A DNA stretch of 57,514 bases, from the NCBI GenBank assembly GCA_003165595.1, contig PLWQ01000041.1:1-57514 (forward strand). Direction: 5' to 3'. Of the stretch, positions 1-7,745 are shown piece after piece. Positions within the stretch are counted from its first letter, which is position 1, and each line of letters starts with the position of its first letter. The DNA comes from Fibrobacterota bacterium. Lineage in GTDB: Bacteria > Fibrobacterota > Chitinivibrionia > Chitinivibrionales > FEN-1185. The notes under the pieces were generated by a model. The model was not told the DNA's origin and did no database searches. It was given only the letters and a program-made list of their open reading frames with translations. The position numbers and the translations under genes are program-made.

Positions 1-5
1 GACCT

Positions 6-245
6 TTATCTATATGTTATGTCCGTTGCGCTCTTGGTAACCCCGTTTACAGAGCCGATAAACGCTTTTGTCCCCAGGATTGTCGCGGCACGGTAGACGT
101 TGAATCCCTTGGTTGCGGAGCCAATCCATGAAAGGCTCACGGCGTAAGGGCATGCGGATTGAATTGTTACGCCTATGACTGTTGCAGCGTCAACCTGCAA
201 CAAGAAGCCCGTTGCAATTGTCATGGCCAGCGCACTGCTTCTCAT
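6..245 (-). CDS. Short exported FN3-like peptide, probably truncated
   Basis: A 79-residue product with an N-terminal signal peptide (hydrophobic stretch about residues 4-20, Ala-rich end) followed by about 55 residues that read like the first half of a fibronectin type III domain (AVSLSWIGSATKGFNVYRA). It stops at a TAA just where the later strands of an FN3 fold should follow. The ATG was chosen because AGAGGTG lies 8-9 bases upstream; a TTG 24 bases earlier would also be in frame. Downstream sequence is outside the window, so a frameshift just past the stop cannot be excluded. It follows the 689-residue secreted protein on the same strand after a 236-bp gap. That gap holds only a small hairpin (ACTTGGT/ACCAAGT, about 402-420) without a T-tract. 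Confidence 0.45.
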   Translation of the reverse strand: MRSSALAMTIATGFLLQVDAATVIGVTIQSACPYAVSLSWIGSATKGFNVYRAATILGTKAFIGSVNGVTKSATDITYR

Positions 246-481
246 GATGAAATTCACCTCTGCTCCCAACGGAGCAATCTGTACATCTCAACCTTTCCCG
301 TAACGCAAACGGTCTTGTGCAAATAGATTGATTCCGGCGCCCCATCGAACTTGGCCCGGTCCGAACCCCAAATCACAATAATCAGCGATTAACCACCTAC
401 AACTTGGTCCCGAACCAAGTGCCCTATCTTGAGCTCACACGCCGGCTCAATTCTAAATTTCATAGCCGAGATCATCTCTTA

Positions 482-2551
482 CTACCGCCGTTCCGCAACA
501 ACCATTCTCCGAGTGAAGCACGACCCGTCAAAGCGTATCAAACAAATCACCAATTGGCTGCTTGCTAAACCTGAGATATCACATTTCACCGTATTTCCTG
601 GATTCGGGAAGACCTTGGCTAAAGCAATTCTGCCGGAAAGGGTGAACAACTTTACCGCGACGTTTCTAGGCGGTGTACGGAAATTAAGCACCAGAAAGTT
701 GGAGGACATATGGCAAGACAACAACCGGTCATCGCGGACATCGCGTTTTTCACCGTTCTGTATTCCTGCACTGAAATCGGAAAGCTCAACCGTTTCGTCG
801 GGGCTCGTAATTGTCACCCATGCCGCGTCTTTGGGTACGTCCAGCGAGGCAACATCATCCGGCTCGACGACAGGCTTGAAGTATGTATCTCCCCCGTACC
901 ATGTAATCCTGGCATTCGGGGCTGAGCTGTCTGTTGGGTCTGCCAAAGCCAGCGCGTACCTTCCTGGAGGCAGACAGTTAATGGCAAACCGGACATTATA
1001 GGGTGGTGCGTATATTTGGTTAAAGTCGAAGCACATCCATCGGTACCCAGTGAGGTTCTGCAAATAATTGTAGAGCGGGATTTCCGTCATACTGATGCAC
1101 CGGCCAAGGGAATCAAAGCAAGCCACCAGAGGGTCTTTGCCGCAACGGATTGTGCCCAGAATGGATGCTCTTTGCAGAACGGGTCCCATATTCGAAAGTT
1201 GGCTTACCTGGCCGCTAACGACGCTTGCGGTATTCCCAATTGCGCCCCACCCGAATGCACGGTGATATCCGGTTGTGAACGGCACAAACCACAGCGAATA
1301 ATGCCCTTCCGGGGCCCACATTTGGAAATGGCCGAAGCTGTCGACATACGGTTCGCCGCCTATTGTCTTATAAGAGTTTTCTCTTGAGAGAATCGGCTGA
1401 TATTCAAGGTCACCATTTCCGAAGACAGGCAAAGCGCCGGTTATCTGGCCTCCCGATGCGATGGGGGCGAACACCGTGAGCGACTCACTTGGGGCAAGTC
1501 GAAGCGTGTCTGCACCGGACCGCAGGAAGGTGCCGGGAAAGTACGAAACAGACATGTTGAGCGGGCTGTACATGTTATTCACGCGAGCGAGGAAAAATGG
1601 ATCTCCAGGATTGACATTAAAGAACAACGAATCGCCGCCGGAAATGGATGAAAAACTCATTTCTGTCGAGCCGAGGTATCTTAGGGCGGCAGCAACGCCC
1701 ATGCTGGTGTCGTTCTTTTCCACGGTGAGGTACGAGGACCGGACTGCAGCGGTGTCGTTTCGTGCGTGCAGAGTCCACGAGATATTTTCGACTACCTGTC
1801 CAGCCGTGTCCAGCTTGATTCTTTGAGCGTCACTGGCGTATTTGTTGTCGGGATAGAAGCAATTGACATAATTCCAGTCCGCCGCGTACAGATAATAGGA
1901 ACCGACGGGAACGCAAGTTAAGTTGAAATGCCCGGACGTGTCACAGAAAGTGGAAAGGATCGTCAGACCGCATGTATCGAGGAGGGAAATCTCCTGGGAA
2001 TAATGAAGGGCGGCGGGCGGCACGGTGACCTTCCCGCCTATTTGGCATCCCGGCTGAAAGTGGAATTCGCAGTCGATCGTGTCCTTGTCAATTTCAACGA
2101 GAGACGGTTGGCCGTTCAAATTGCTTCCATCCCACCATTGCACAGCATACGGCGGAAAATAGACGGCAATGAAGTAGCTCCCGGTGTATTGATAAAACCA
2201 TCCGTTTAGATCGCCTGTGCCGGATACGGTTGCCGTTTGAAATACCTGGTCCCAATTGGAGCAATCGCTGGACCCGCCGGGATTTGCTGTGGATCCGAAA
2301 CAACATTTTAGGTCGCCTCCGCCTGCTGGAACGGCTGTGCCCTGGCCAACATAGCATTTTCCCCTTAAGACGACCTGAATCTGGTCGGCTTTCTTGGCCA
2401 GCCCGCCGGGCCGTCTGCTTTTCGTTTGCCCCAGGATTGACTTTACGGGATTGGCCCACAACTCGCGCGGAACGCCGGCTTGCACGTTCATTATCATCGC
2501 GGCAAGAATTGGTGCCGCGAAAAGGAATCGAGGAAAGCAGGGCTTGTTCAC
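482..2551 (-). CDS. Large secreted protein with carboxypeptidase-regulatory-like segments and C-terminal sorting module
   Basis: A 689-residue product starting at GTG with AAGGA seven bases upstream. It has a signal peptide (about residues 8-25, ending VQA). The interior is beta-rich and Cys/Tyr-rich. It contains segments resembling carboxypeptidase regulatory-like (Greek-key) repeats, for example around residues 170-260 (GGKVTVPP...GHFNLTCVPVGSYYLYA) and again near 360-470 (GQITGALP...GHFQMWAPEGHYSLWF). The last ~80 residues form a sorting-type module (VAVKLFTLSGRIALAK... ending RRMVVAERR) like those of the other secreted proteins here. No catalytic motif was recognised, so a cell-surface or adhesive role is inference. 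It follows the 806-residue gene by only 27 bp, so the two probably share a transcript. Confidence 0.7.
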   Translation of the reverse strand: MNKPCFPRFLFAAPILAAMIMNVQAGVPRELWANPVKSILGQTKSRRPGGLAKKADQIQVVLRGKCYVGQGTAVPAGGGDLKCCFGSTANPGGSSDCSNWDQVFQTATVSGTGDLNGWFYQYTGSYFIAVYFPPYAVQWWDGSNLNGQPSLVEIDKDTIDCEFHFQPGCQIGGKVTVPPAALHYSQEISLLDTCGLTILSTFCDTSGHFNLTCVPVGSYYLYAADWNYVNCFYPDNKYASDAQRIKLDTAGQVVENISWTLHARNDTAAVRSSYLTVEKNDTSMGVAAALRYLGSTEMSFSSISGGDSLFFNVNPGDPFFLARVNNMYSPLNMSVSYFPGTFLRSGADTLRLAPSESLTVFAPIASGGQITGALPVFGNGDLEYQPILSRENSYKTIGGEPYVDSFGHFQMWAPEGHYSLWFVPFTTGYHRAFGWGAIGNTASVVSGQVSQLSNMGPVLQRASILGTIRCGKDPLVACFDSLGRCISMTEIPLYNYLQNLTGYRWMCFDFNQIYAPPYNVRFAINCLPPGRYALALADPTDSSAPNARITWYGGDTYFKPVVEPDDVASLDVPKDAAWVTITSPDETVELSDFSAGIQNGEKRDVRDDRLLSCHMSSNFLVLNFRTPPRNVAVKLFTLSGRIALAKVFPNPGNTVKCDISGLASSQLVICLIRFDGSCFTRRMVVAERR

Positions 2552-2578
2552 GGTTCCGTCCTTTGTGCTCTTTTCAGA

Positions 2579-4999
2579 TTATCTTCCGACGGTACACACC
2601 TTTAGAGATTGAAAGGCTCCGCGTGCGCTTATTTGCGCAATGTACACACCCCTTGAAAAATGCTGCCGCCGTAAGGTTTCCGCGATGGCGCTCGATAACT
2701 TCGTCCCATGCAGTCTTGCAACGATTCTTCCCTTTGTATCATAAATCAAGGCATCCTGCATGTCATCAACGCCGTCATGCCCGAACAATGCTCGCCCGAT
2801 ATCTCTTTTGACATCAGCAAAAGCCGGGGACGAAAGCTGGTAACTTCCGATTCTTACGGGTGAGAATTCCAATGAATGTGAGACGCTGTCGTAATATGTC
2901 AGCACGGAAGACGTGGTGCCCATCGAATAGAAATAAAGATGGGAAAAGCTGGAGATATTGGGATTGATGATTGTGAGGATGCAGGGCAGCTCCGGTGCGC
3001 CGGGATGGGATATTTCAAAGTAAGTATAACCGACCCTCGGCTGCGTCGAGTCCGGGTTCTTGCACCACAACTGAATTGAATCGGAACAGGTGGCCCCGCA
3101 ATCCATTTTGAAGGCCGTGCCATCGGAATATATGACCTTTCGTGCGGTGTCTTTTGCGCTCACACAGTGAAGAACCGCCTCCTGCCCAATGGCGTAGACC
3201 GTGTCCCTTACTACCTGCAACTTGTAATGGAGCGTATCGTTGAGCGATCCGTCGCTCGCAATTATCCGGAAGTCGTGGCCTCCAATGTCCTTGTCTTCCG
3301 GAGTCCAAACGAGCACCCCTTTGTTGGTCACGCTAATCCCTTGGGGGGCCGAGAGGAAGGTAAAGGCCAGTATCGAGTCATCTTGGTCCGAAACGGGAAG
3401 CGTGTCGTAGAAAATCCGGTTTACTGTTACGACCTTATTGACGGAGCGGACTGCAAAACGCGGCGGATCGTTGACAGGCACTATGTGGACACGGATTTGA
3501 ATGCTGTCTTTCTGGCGCAACCTGTCGTACGCGAATAAAACCAGCGTGTCCTCGATCCTGTACGGTTCGTCCGGTTTCCAGTAAAAAGTCATTCCGGAAA
3601 TCCAGGCTCCCCTGTGCAACGTGTCACCAACCTCCAGGTGCACAACGTCGCCGGGGAAGCTGTCGCTCACTTGCAGGGTAAGCGAGTACGTTGAATCCTC
3701 TATTGCGGTGTCCGCGAAATTATGGGGCGGATAGGTGATTGCCGGGGGGTAATGCGGGCCGAATTTGTAAAGCAAATTTCCCTTGTTGTAAAGATTGTCG
3801 GCCGCTATAAAGAATCCCCTTCCCAGGCTGTCTATGAAAGCGACCTGGCCGTAGCACTGGGTGCTATCCTCATACGAGCCGAGAACGTTTCTCAATTGCC
3901 ATTTCGGGTTGCCGCTTCCATCGCAGCATAGCACGTCCCTGCCCGCGGGGGAGAACAAGAACCCGCCGCCCATCGGGGAACAGACCCCCGAAATGCCGTA
4001 TCTGGAACAGCACTTTGCCCAACTCACCGTGAAGGAGTCTGTCGCACCCGCGTCCAGTTCCCTTACCATGCGAAGGTTGTAATTAAAGGGAAACAGACAG
4101 ACAGCGCGGTCGTTTGCACATAGAAGACTTAGTGAACGAATAAATTCACCTGTCTGGTAAATGTTCCAGTCGAGTTGGTACCCCGGAAGTACCGCTGTCC
4201 ATTTGGTGCTCATGTCGGAAGCAACTCGGCAGATCGTCGTGCCCACCGGGGTTCCACCTTTTGTTGCAACAATGTACCCGCCGTCGGATGTTACCGTCAT
4301 TTGTGCTCCTGTCACCCCCGACGCGACTCTTGTCTTGTTCAGCAGGATACCTGCCGTGTCGAACCGCTCTATGTACGCGTTCCCATAGGAATATCCGGAA
4401 TCGACGACAACACCGGCGAAACCGTTTTGTGTCGGCAAGGGCCAATGTATCGCGGAAACCGACGTCGGATATACCTTGCTCCATAGCGGATTGCCGGCAA
4501 CGTCCGTCCGCAGTATAAGGTTCGCCTTGTCGTACCCGTAGTTTGGAGAGTACTGTGGAAACCCGACAACAAGAAAACCGCCGTCCGGCGTTTCGCAAAC
4601 CGACAGGCCGACAAAACCCCTGAACTGTTTGTACACCCTGCCCCAAAGAATCTGGCCGTTTGGTTTTAGCCTGAACAGAAGCATGCCTTCGGCTTCGGGA
4701 ACCGTGTCCTCGGCATAGCCATAACCGGTCAAGGCGATGTCACCATTCCCCAATTCGCACGCTCCGTGAAGCCGGTAGGACCGGCAGTTCCCGGAAGGTG
4801 TCATGCCTATCCCGCAGGTCCACACGGTGTCTCCGATTTGCGATGTGGCCGGCCAATGGAGAAGTACGCAAAGAAGTGCGAACAGAATAACCGGCTTTGA
4901 TCGTTTTGGTGGGAATTTGGAGGACGGGGGATCTAATTGATTCCGTCCAGCAAGGGAACCCGCATCAACTCCGAAATTCAAATGATCTTCCGTAAGCAT
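2579..4999 (-). CDS. Large secreted protein: propeller-like N-terminal half, cadherin/Ig-like middle, C-terminal sorting module
   Basis: An 806-residue product. The ATG at 4999 has AAGGA about 8 bases upstream. The n-region is unusually long (about 33 residues) before a clear hydrophobic signal (VILFALLCVLLHW, ending ATSQ). Residues ~60-420 contain repeated short units with GD/DGG turns and LxxTDxxGNxLWSKVY-type strands, like delayed beta-propeller or SBBP proteins. Residues ~420-600 look like two dystroglycan/cadherin-like or putative-Ig domains (IVPVNDPPRFAV, then APQGISVTNKGVLVWTPEDK, a typical He_PIG-like signature). The C-terminus (ALIYDTKGRIVARLHG...GVYIAQISARG) is a sorting-type module. 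No enzyme motif was seen. It is the first gene of a two-gene unit with the 689-residue protein. Confidence 0.7.
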   Translation of the reverse strand: MLTEDHLNFGVDAGSLAGRNQLDPPSSKFPPKRSKPVILFALLCVLLHWPATSQIGDTVWTCGIGMTPSGNCRSYRLHGACELGNGDIALTGYGYAEDTVPEAEGMLLFRLKPNGQILWGRVYKQFRGFVGLSVCETPDGGFLVVGFPQYSPNYGYDKANLILRTDVAGNPLWSKVYPTSVSAIHWPLPTQNGFAGVVVDSGYSYGNAYIERFDTAGILLNKTRVASGVTGAQMTVTSDGGYIVATKGGTPVGTTICRVASDMSTKWTAVLPGYQLDWNIYQTGEFIRSLSLLCANDRAVCLFPFNYNLRMVRELDAGATDSFTVSWAKCCSRYGISGVCSPMGGGFLFSPAGRDVLCCDGSGNPKWQLRNVLGSYEDSTQCYGQVAFIDSLGRGFFIAADNLYNKGNLLYKFGPHYPPAITYPPHNFADTAIEDSTYSLTLQVSDSFPGDVVHLEVGDTLHRGAWISGMTFYWKPDEPYRIEDTLVLFAYDRLRQKDSIQIRVHIVPVNDPPRFAVRSVNKVVTVNRIFYDTLPVSDQDDSILAFTFLSAPQGISVTNKGVLVWTPEDKDIGGHDFRIIASDGSLNDTLHYKLQVVRDTVYAIGQEAVLHCVSAKDTARKVIYSDGTAFKMDCGATCSDSIQLWCKNPDSTQPRVGYTYFEISHPGAPELPCILTIINPNISSFSHLYFYSMGTTSSVLTYYDSVSHSLEFSPVRIGSYQLSSPAFADVKRDIGRALFGHDGVDDMQDALIYDTKGRIVARLHGTKLSSAIAETLRRQHFSRGVYIAQISARGAFQSLKVCTVGR

Positions 5000-5341
5000 T
5001 CCAAATTTCCTTTTGCAAAACTACGTCATTGATTTTCAGACTTTCAGGCCCTCTGACCTCGCCGAATCCGGGCCCAGGCAAGCACTCTCTCCCCTCAAAA
5101 CTTCCCCAAACATTCCGTAATATCAAAGTAAAGAGATACATTTCTATCTTTCCTAACAATTTTCATCTCCATCAAATCATACATTCTTCTCTTATTTTGA
5201 ATCTCAGACTGTCGAGCCATTTGCCAATCAACGCCTTTTCGTCTTTGACTATTTCCCCTCTTTACCGACGACATTCTCGCCGGAACTCTCTTCAACTTCT
5301 CAACTTTTCTGCCCGTATTCCCCCTACCCATTCAATCTTCC

Positions 5342-5549
5342 CTTTTCTTCTCTGTGCCCTCTGTGTCTCTGTGGTGAAATTCTTGATCTCTGTCTTTATG
5401 GAGATTGCTTCGCTCTGCTCGCAATGACATTCTCGCTCCTCGCTTCTCGATTCTCACTTCTTCTTCTCTGCGTTCCTTTGCGGTCTTTGCGTCTTTGCGG
5501 TGAATCTTCTTCTTCTCTGTGTCCTCTGTGTCTCTGTGGTGAATCTTCT
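5342..5549. repeat. Cluster of interspersed intergenic repeats (HRDTEDTE and RAERSNL types)
   Basis: Three imperfect copies of a pyrimidine-rich unit (core CTCTGTGTCTCTGTGGTGAA, or the variant GTCTTTGCGTCTTTGCGGTG) lie at about 5342-5381, 5461-5510 and 5511-5549. A different unit with core GATTGCTTCGCTCTGCTCGC lies at 5400-5433. Read on the minus strand they give the spurious peptides HRDTEDTEKK, HRKDAKTAK and LRAERSNL, which are familiar mis-annotations in many phyla. Further copies in this window are at 40496-40567 (first type) and 27806-27850 (second type). Confidence 0.75.
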
Positions 5550-5901
5550 CCCCTGTCATCCTGCCCAAGTCAAGTCGCTCGTCCGGGCACCACAAAATCA
5601 ATATACAATGGCGTATTCCCGCTGTCAACGTCGACTGTATTCATTTTTCATTTCTAACAATCTCAATTTATTCGGCCGTTGCTTCCTGGTTTCCTTGGTG
5701 GATCGGGATTTGGGTGTGTATTCCGGAGACAGTTTCGTCGTGCGGATTATACGCTTCGTTAGCGTCAGGAGCTCCGCTCCCGACACCCTGGCCAGGGCGG
5801 CCTCAGCAGCGAGGCCCCCTGGACCCCGCGCCGCGCCTGCAGTGCCGGCTTGTCCTCGGGCCCGCGGGCCGCTCGCAAACTCACCCGGCAGGACAATTGT
5901 A

Positions 5902-5986
5902 ACGCTTGACAAAAGATGCCGGGCTCAAACAACGCGAGCAGCCAAACCTTGGGCCCGAGGGGCCGTCACTGATGGCGAAAGAGAAG
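5902..5986 (+). repeat. 85-bp repeat, copy 1
   Basis: An 85-bp segment beginning ACGCTTGACAAAAGATGCC and ending near GGCGAAAGAGAAG. By eye it differs from copy 2 (6639-6723) at three positions. The upstream flank (about 5855-5900, with CTCACCCGGCAGGACAA) is shared with the inverted copy at 6842-6930 but not with copy 2, so the family is mosaic. Confidence 0.8.
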
Positions 5987-6154
5987 AAGATCAAGAACGC
6001 CCTTGTTGCACTGTTGTTGTATTGGTTTCTTCTTCCCCCTCAGTGGCGCAGACGCGACCGGAGGATCCGCGGCGAGGACGAGTCCCGCCTTTCTCGCCAG
6101 AGAAAGGCTTTTCGATATCCTTCCATTGTTCCGCAGCCGCCCGGAGGTCGAGGC

Positions 6155-6250
6155 GATCAGCGCCACTGCGGGGCGGCACGGGGATCCAAGGGGTGGCTGC
6201 TGCTGGCCACCCCTTGGTCTGGGTTCGGGAGTGAAGCTCCCGACTCCTAT
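6155..6250. repeat. Hairpin module 1 (conserved flanks, 12-bp stem)
   Basis: A left flank (GATCAGCG...GCGGGGCGGC, 6155-6177) and a right flank (6217-6250, containing TCGGGAGTGAAGCTCCCGA) enclose 39 bases at 6178-6216. These form, with the next base, a perfect 12-bp stem (CCAAGGGGTGGC / GCCACCCCTTGG, loop TGCTGCTG, 6186-6217). The right flank is itself a short hairpin. It is paired with module 2 at 6932-7028. Confidence 0.7.
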
Positions 6251-6426
6251 CTTGCGAGGCCATTTTGCTCAATACCATGAGAAAAGAAGATCTCGCTTGC
6301 CCAAAATCCTTCGCCAGGATGGCCCCCATTCCCTCGCCAAACGCGCAGTACCCTCAAAATCTCGCCAATTTCGCCACATCCAAGGCGCGAACCAAGCTCG
6401 GGAGCCCGTTTTTTCGCACGCCAACC

Positions 6427-6551
6427 CGCGAGGCTCCAGCAGGAATCCATCCGCACACCTCGCGCACTCGCGAGGCTTCAGTAGGAATCTTTCCGGAGAC
6501 CTCGCGGACTCGCGAGGCATCAGCGACAAAATTTCTCCGGCTTCGCGGGTT
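6427..6551. repeat. 42-bp tandem repeat, about three units
   Basis: Units at 6427-6468, 6469-6510 and 6511-6551 (42, 42 and 41 bases) each begin CGCGAGGC and end near a TCGCG(G/C) motif. A degenerate fourth start (CGCGTGGC) follows at 6552. Units 1 and 2 are closest and unit 3 is more diverged. The period equals 14 codons, but no frame has a start with a ribosome-binding site. Spacing and sequence do not fit CRISPR. Confidence 0.65.
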
Positions 6552-6638
6552 CGCGTGGCTCTGGCAAGGCTCCCCCAATGCAATTCGCATTTTGGCGGAA
6601 GCAAATCGCCGCGCAATTGCGGCCCTGCAACTTCCTGT

Positions 6639-6723
6639 ACGTTTGACAAAAGATGCCGGGCTCAAACAGCGCGAGCGGCCAAACCTTGGGCCCGAGGGGC
6701 CGTCACTGATGGCGAAAGAGAAG
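6639..6723 (+). repeat. 85-bp repeat, copy 2
   Basis: Same length and orientation as copy 1 at 5902-5986, with only three differences seen by eye. About 80-90 bases further on, both copies are followed by a similar TTCCCCCTCAG(T/C)GGCG block, which suggests duplication of a larger module with diverged interior. Confidence 0.8.
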
Positions 6724-6841
6724 ACGGCGCAATTGGTTTTTGGCCAATTGTTCTTTCGATGTCCATGACTTGGATGTTTTCGGGCATCGTGCATTTGGTC
6801 TTGTGTTCCCCCTCAGCGGCGGCCCTGAGGCCGGAGGAGTG

Positions 6842-6930
6842 GTCCGCTTGTGCTGTCCGAGCCCGGCATCTTGGTACAAAGTCTACGGTTGTCCTGCCGG
6901 GTGAGTTCACAAGCGGCCCGACCGGGCGAA
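6842..6930 (-). repeat. Inverted, diverged copy of the 85-bp repeat with its upstream flank
   Basis: On the minus strand this reads GGGCCGCTTGTGAACTCACC, then CGGCAGGACAA, then a diverged AGATGCCGGGCTC block. It matches positions ~5855-5935 of the first copy in order and spacing. It lies opposite to copies 1 and 2 and directly precedes hairpin module 2. Confidence 0.65.
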
Positions 6931-6931
6931 G

Positions 6932-7028
6932 GATCAGCTGACGCTGCGGGGCGGCGTTCTTTGCTCACTTTCTTTCGCTGCAGAAAGAAAGTGAGTCTGG
7001 GTTCGGGAGTGAAGCTCCCGACCCCTAT
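6932..7028. repeat. Hairpin module 2 (same flanks, unrelated 13-bp stem)
   Basis: The left flank (6932-6955) and right flank (6995-7028, one mismatch to module 1) match module 1. The enclosed 39 bases (6956-6994) have an unrelated sequence that with the next base still forms a perfect 13-bp stem (CTCACTTTCTTTC / GAAAGAAAGTGAG around GCTGCA, 6964-6995). Confidence 0.7.
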
Positions 7029-7210
7029 TGGTCGGGGGTGCCGGGGGGCGACCCTCCCGGCTCTTACTGTGCGAAGGCCGAACTCCGACGTTTGCGTTGA
7101 GCCCGTAAACAACCGTCAAGCGCACTGCCGGGACGGCAGCGGAATACGGCCGTTCACACGATGCCCCGGCCATTCCCGCGCACGCCGCCTGATGCCCGCC
7201 GCTTGACGGA

Positions 7211-7637
7211 TCAAGTCGCGCAGGTAAAGTGCAGGGAACGCGCGGCGCCGCGGACCAGGATCATGGCGCCGATGGCAAAGTGCGTGTGTTGGGATTGGAT
7301 TGTCGCGGGAATCTTCTGCTCGTCGGTTTCCTCTTTGACGAGGTAAACCGGATAATCTTTCGGGGCCGTCTCCCCTTTACGAAAGCTGACCGCCGCTGCC
7401 TGCACTTGTCCCAAAGGCCAGAATTGCGGCTTGAAGATCGAGGTTGCTGATGGACGTCTTGCGCCAAATCCTCTGATCCAGGTCCGACAGCGCGGGATAG
7501 ATGGTGTCGCGCATGAAGTTGCCGTAATCATCAAGAGAAAGAGCGCGAAGCTGTTCAATCCAATCTTCCCGGAAAACGATCGAGCTTTCCGGGGCGAGAT
7601 GCAGGACAAGGATGTTCAGTATGCGTTCAAGCTTCAA
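7211..7637 (-). pseudogene. Small cytoplasmic protein gene of unknown function, apparently frameshifted
   Basis: A very good ribosome-binding site (AAGGAGGG) precedes a TTG start at 7637. The first frame gives MKLERILNILVLHLAPESSI...DLQAAILAFGTSAGSGGQLS and stops at 7377 after 86 residues. A second frame, open across the same region, continues with protein-like sequence (AAAVSFRKGETAPKDYPVYL, then KEETDEQKIPATIQSQHTHF...) to a stop at 7211. Joining the frames somewhere around 7380-7440 would give one ~140-residue protein. I do not recognise the family. Either the gene is broken, or a sequencing indel lies there, or the 86-residue product is the real one. It sits downstream of the GH16 terminator, beside the repeat island. 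Confidence 0.45.
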
Positions 7638-7681
7638 AAAACCCTCCTTCTGTGCAGCGGACCAAGTAACCCGTGCCGGCC

Positions 7682-7717
7682 AAAAAAATACCCCCCGACC
7701 GCTTCGGACGGGGGGTA
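7682..7717 (-). terminator. Intrinsic terminator of the GH16 gene
   Basis: A stem TACCCCCCG-A-CCG / CGG-A-CGGGGGGTA (7689-7717, one internal mismatch, CTT loop) is followed on the minus strand by a run of seven T (7682-7688). It lies 29 bases past the stop of the GH16 gene. Confidence 0.85.
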
Positions 7718-7745
7718 TCCGTCAAAAAAAATCTCTCGCTCCGGA

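Larger units (their letters stand above)
5000..7210. other. 2.2-kb gene-free repeat island
   Basis: No reading frame here has a ribosome-binding site, a recognisable domain or a plausible composition. The frames that stay open do so because the DNA is GC-rich and repetitive. The left third (to about 5,560) is pyrimidine-rich and carries widespread bacterial intergenic repeats. The right two thirds are a GC-rich mosaic of near-identical direct repeats, an inverted copy, a 42-bp tandem repeat and two hairpin modules, listed separately. Composition differs sharply from the flanking genes. No transposase was seen. Confidence 0.7.

Noticed and set aside
4965-5159. A 64-codon frame overlapping the start of the 806-residue gene
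   Set aside because: Different frame, no domain, and the longer gene has a better start and signal peptide.
6427-6551. Possible CRISPR array
   Set aside because: Units are adjacent with no distinct spacers, and no cas gene was seen anywhere.
5029-7206. Many overlapping open frames on both strands (for example 6003-6941 and 6354-6794)
   Set aside because: No ribosome-binding sites or domains; frames are open because of GC-rich repeats, and translated repeats appear in several frames at once.
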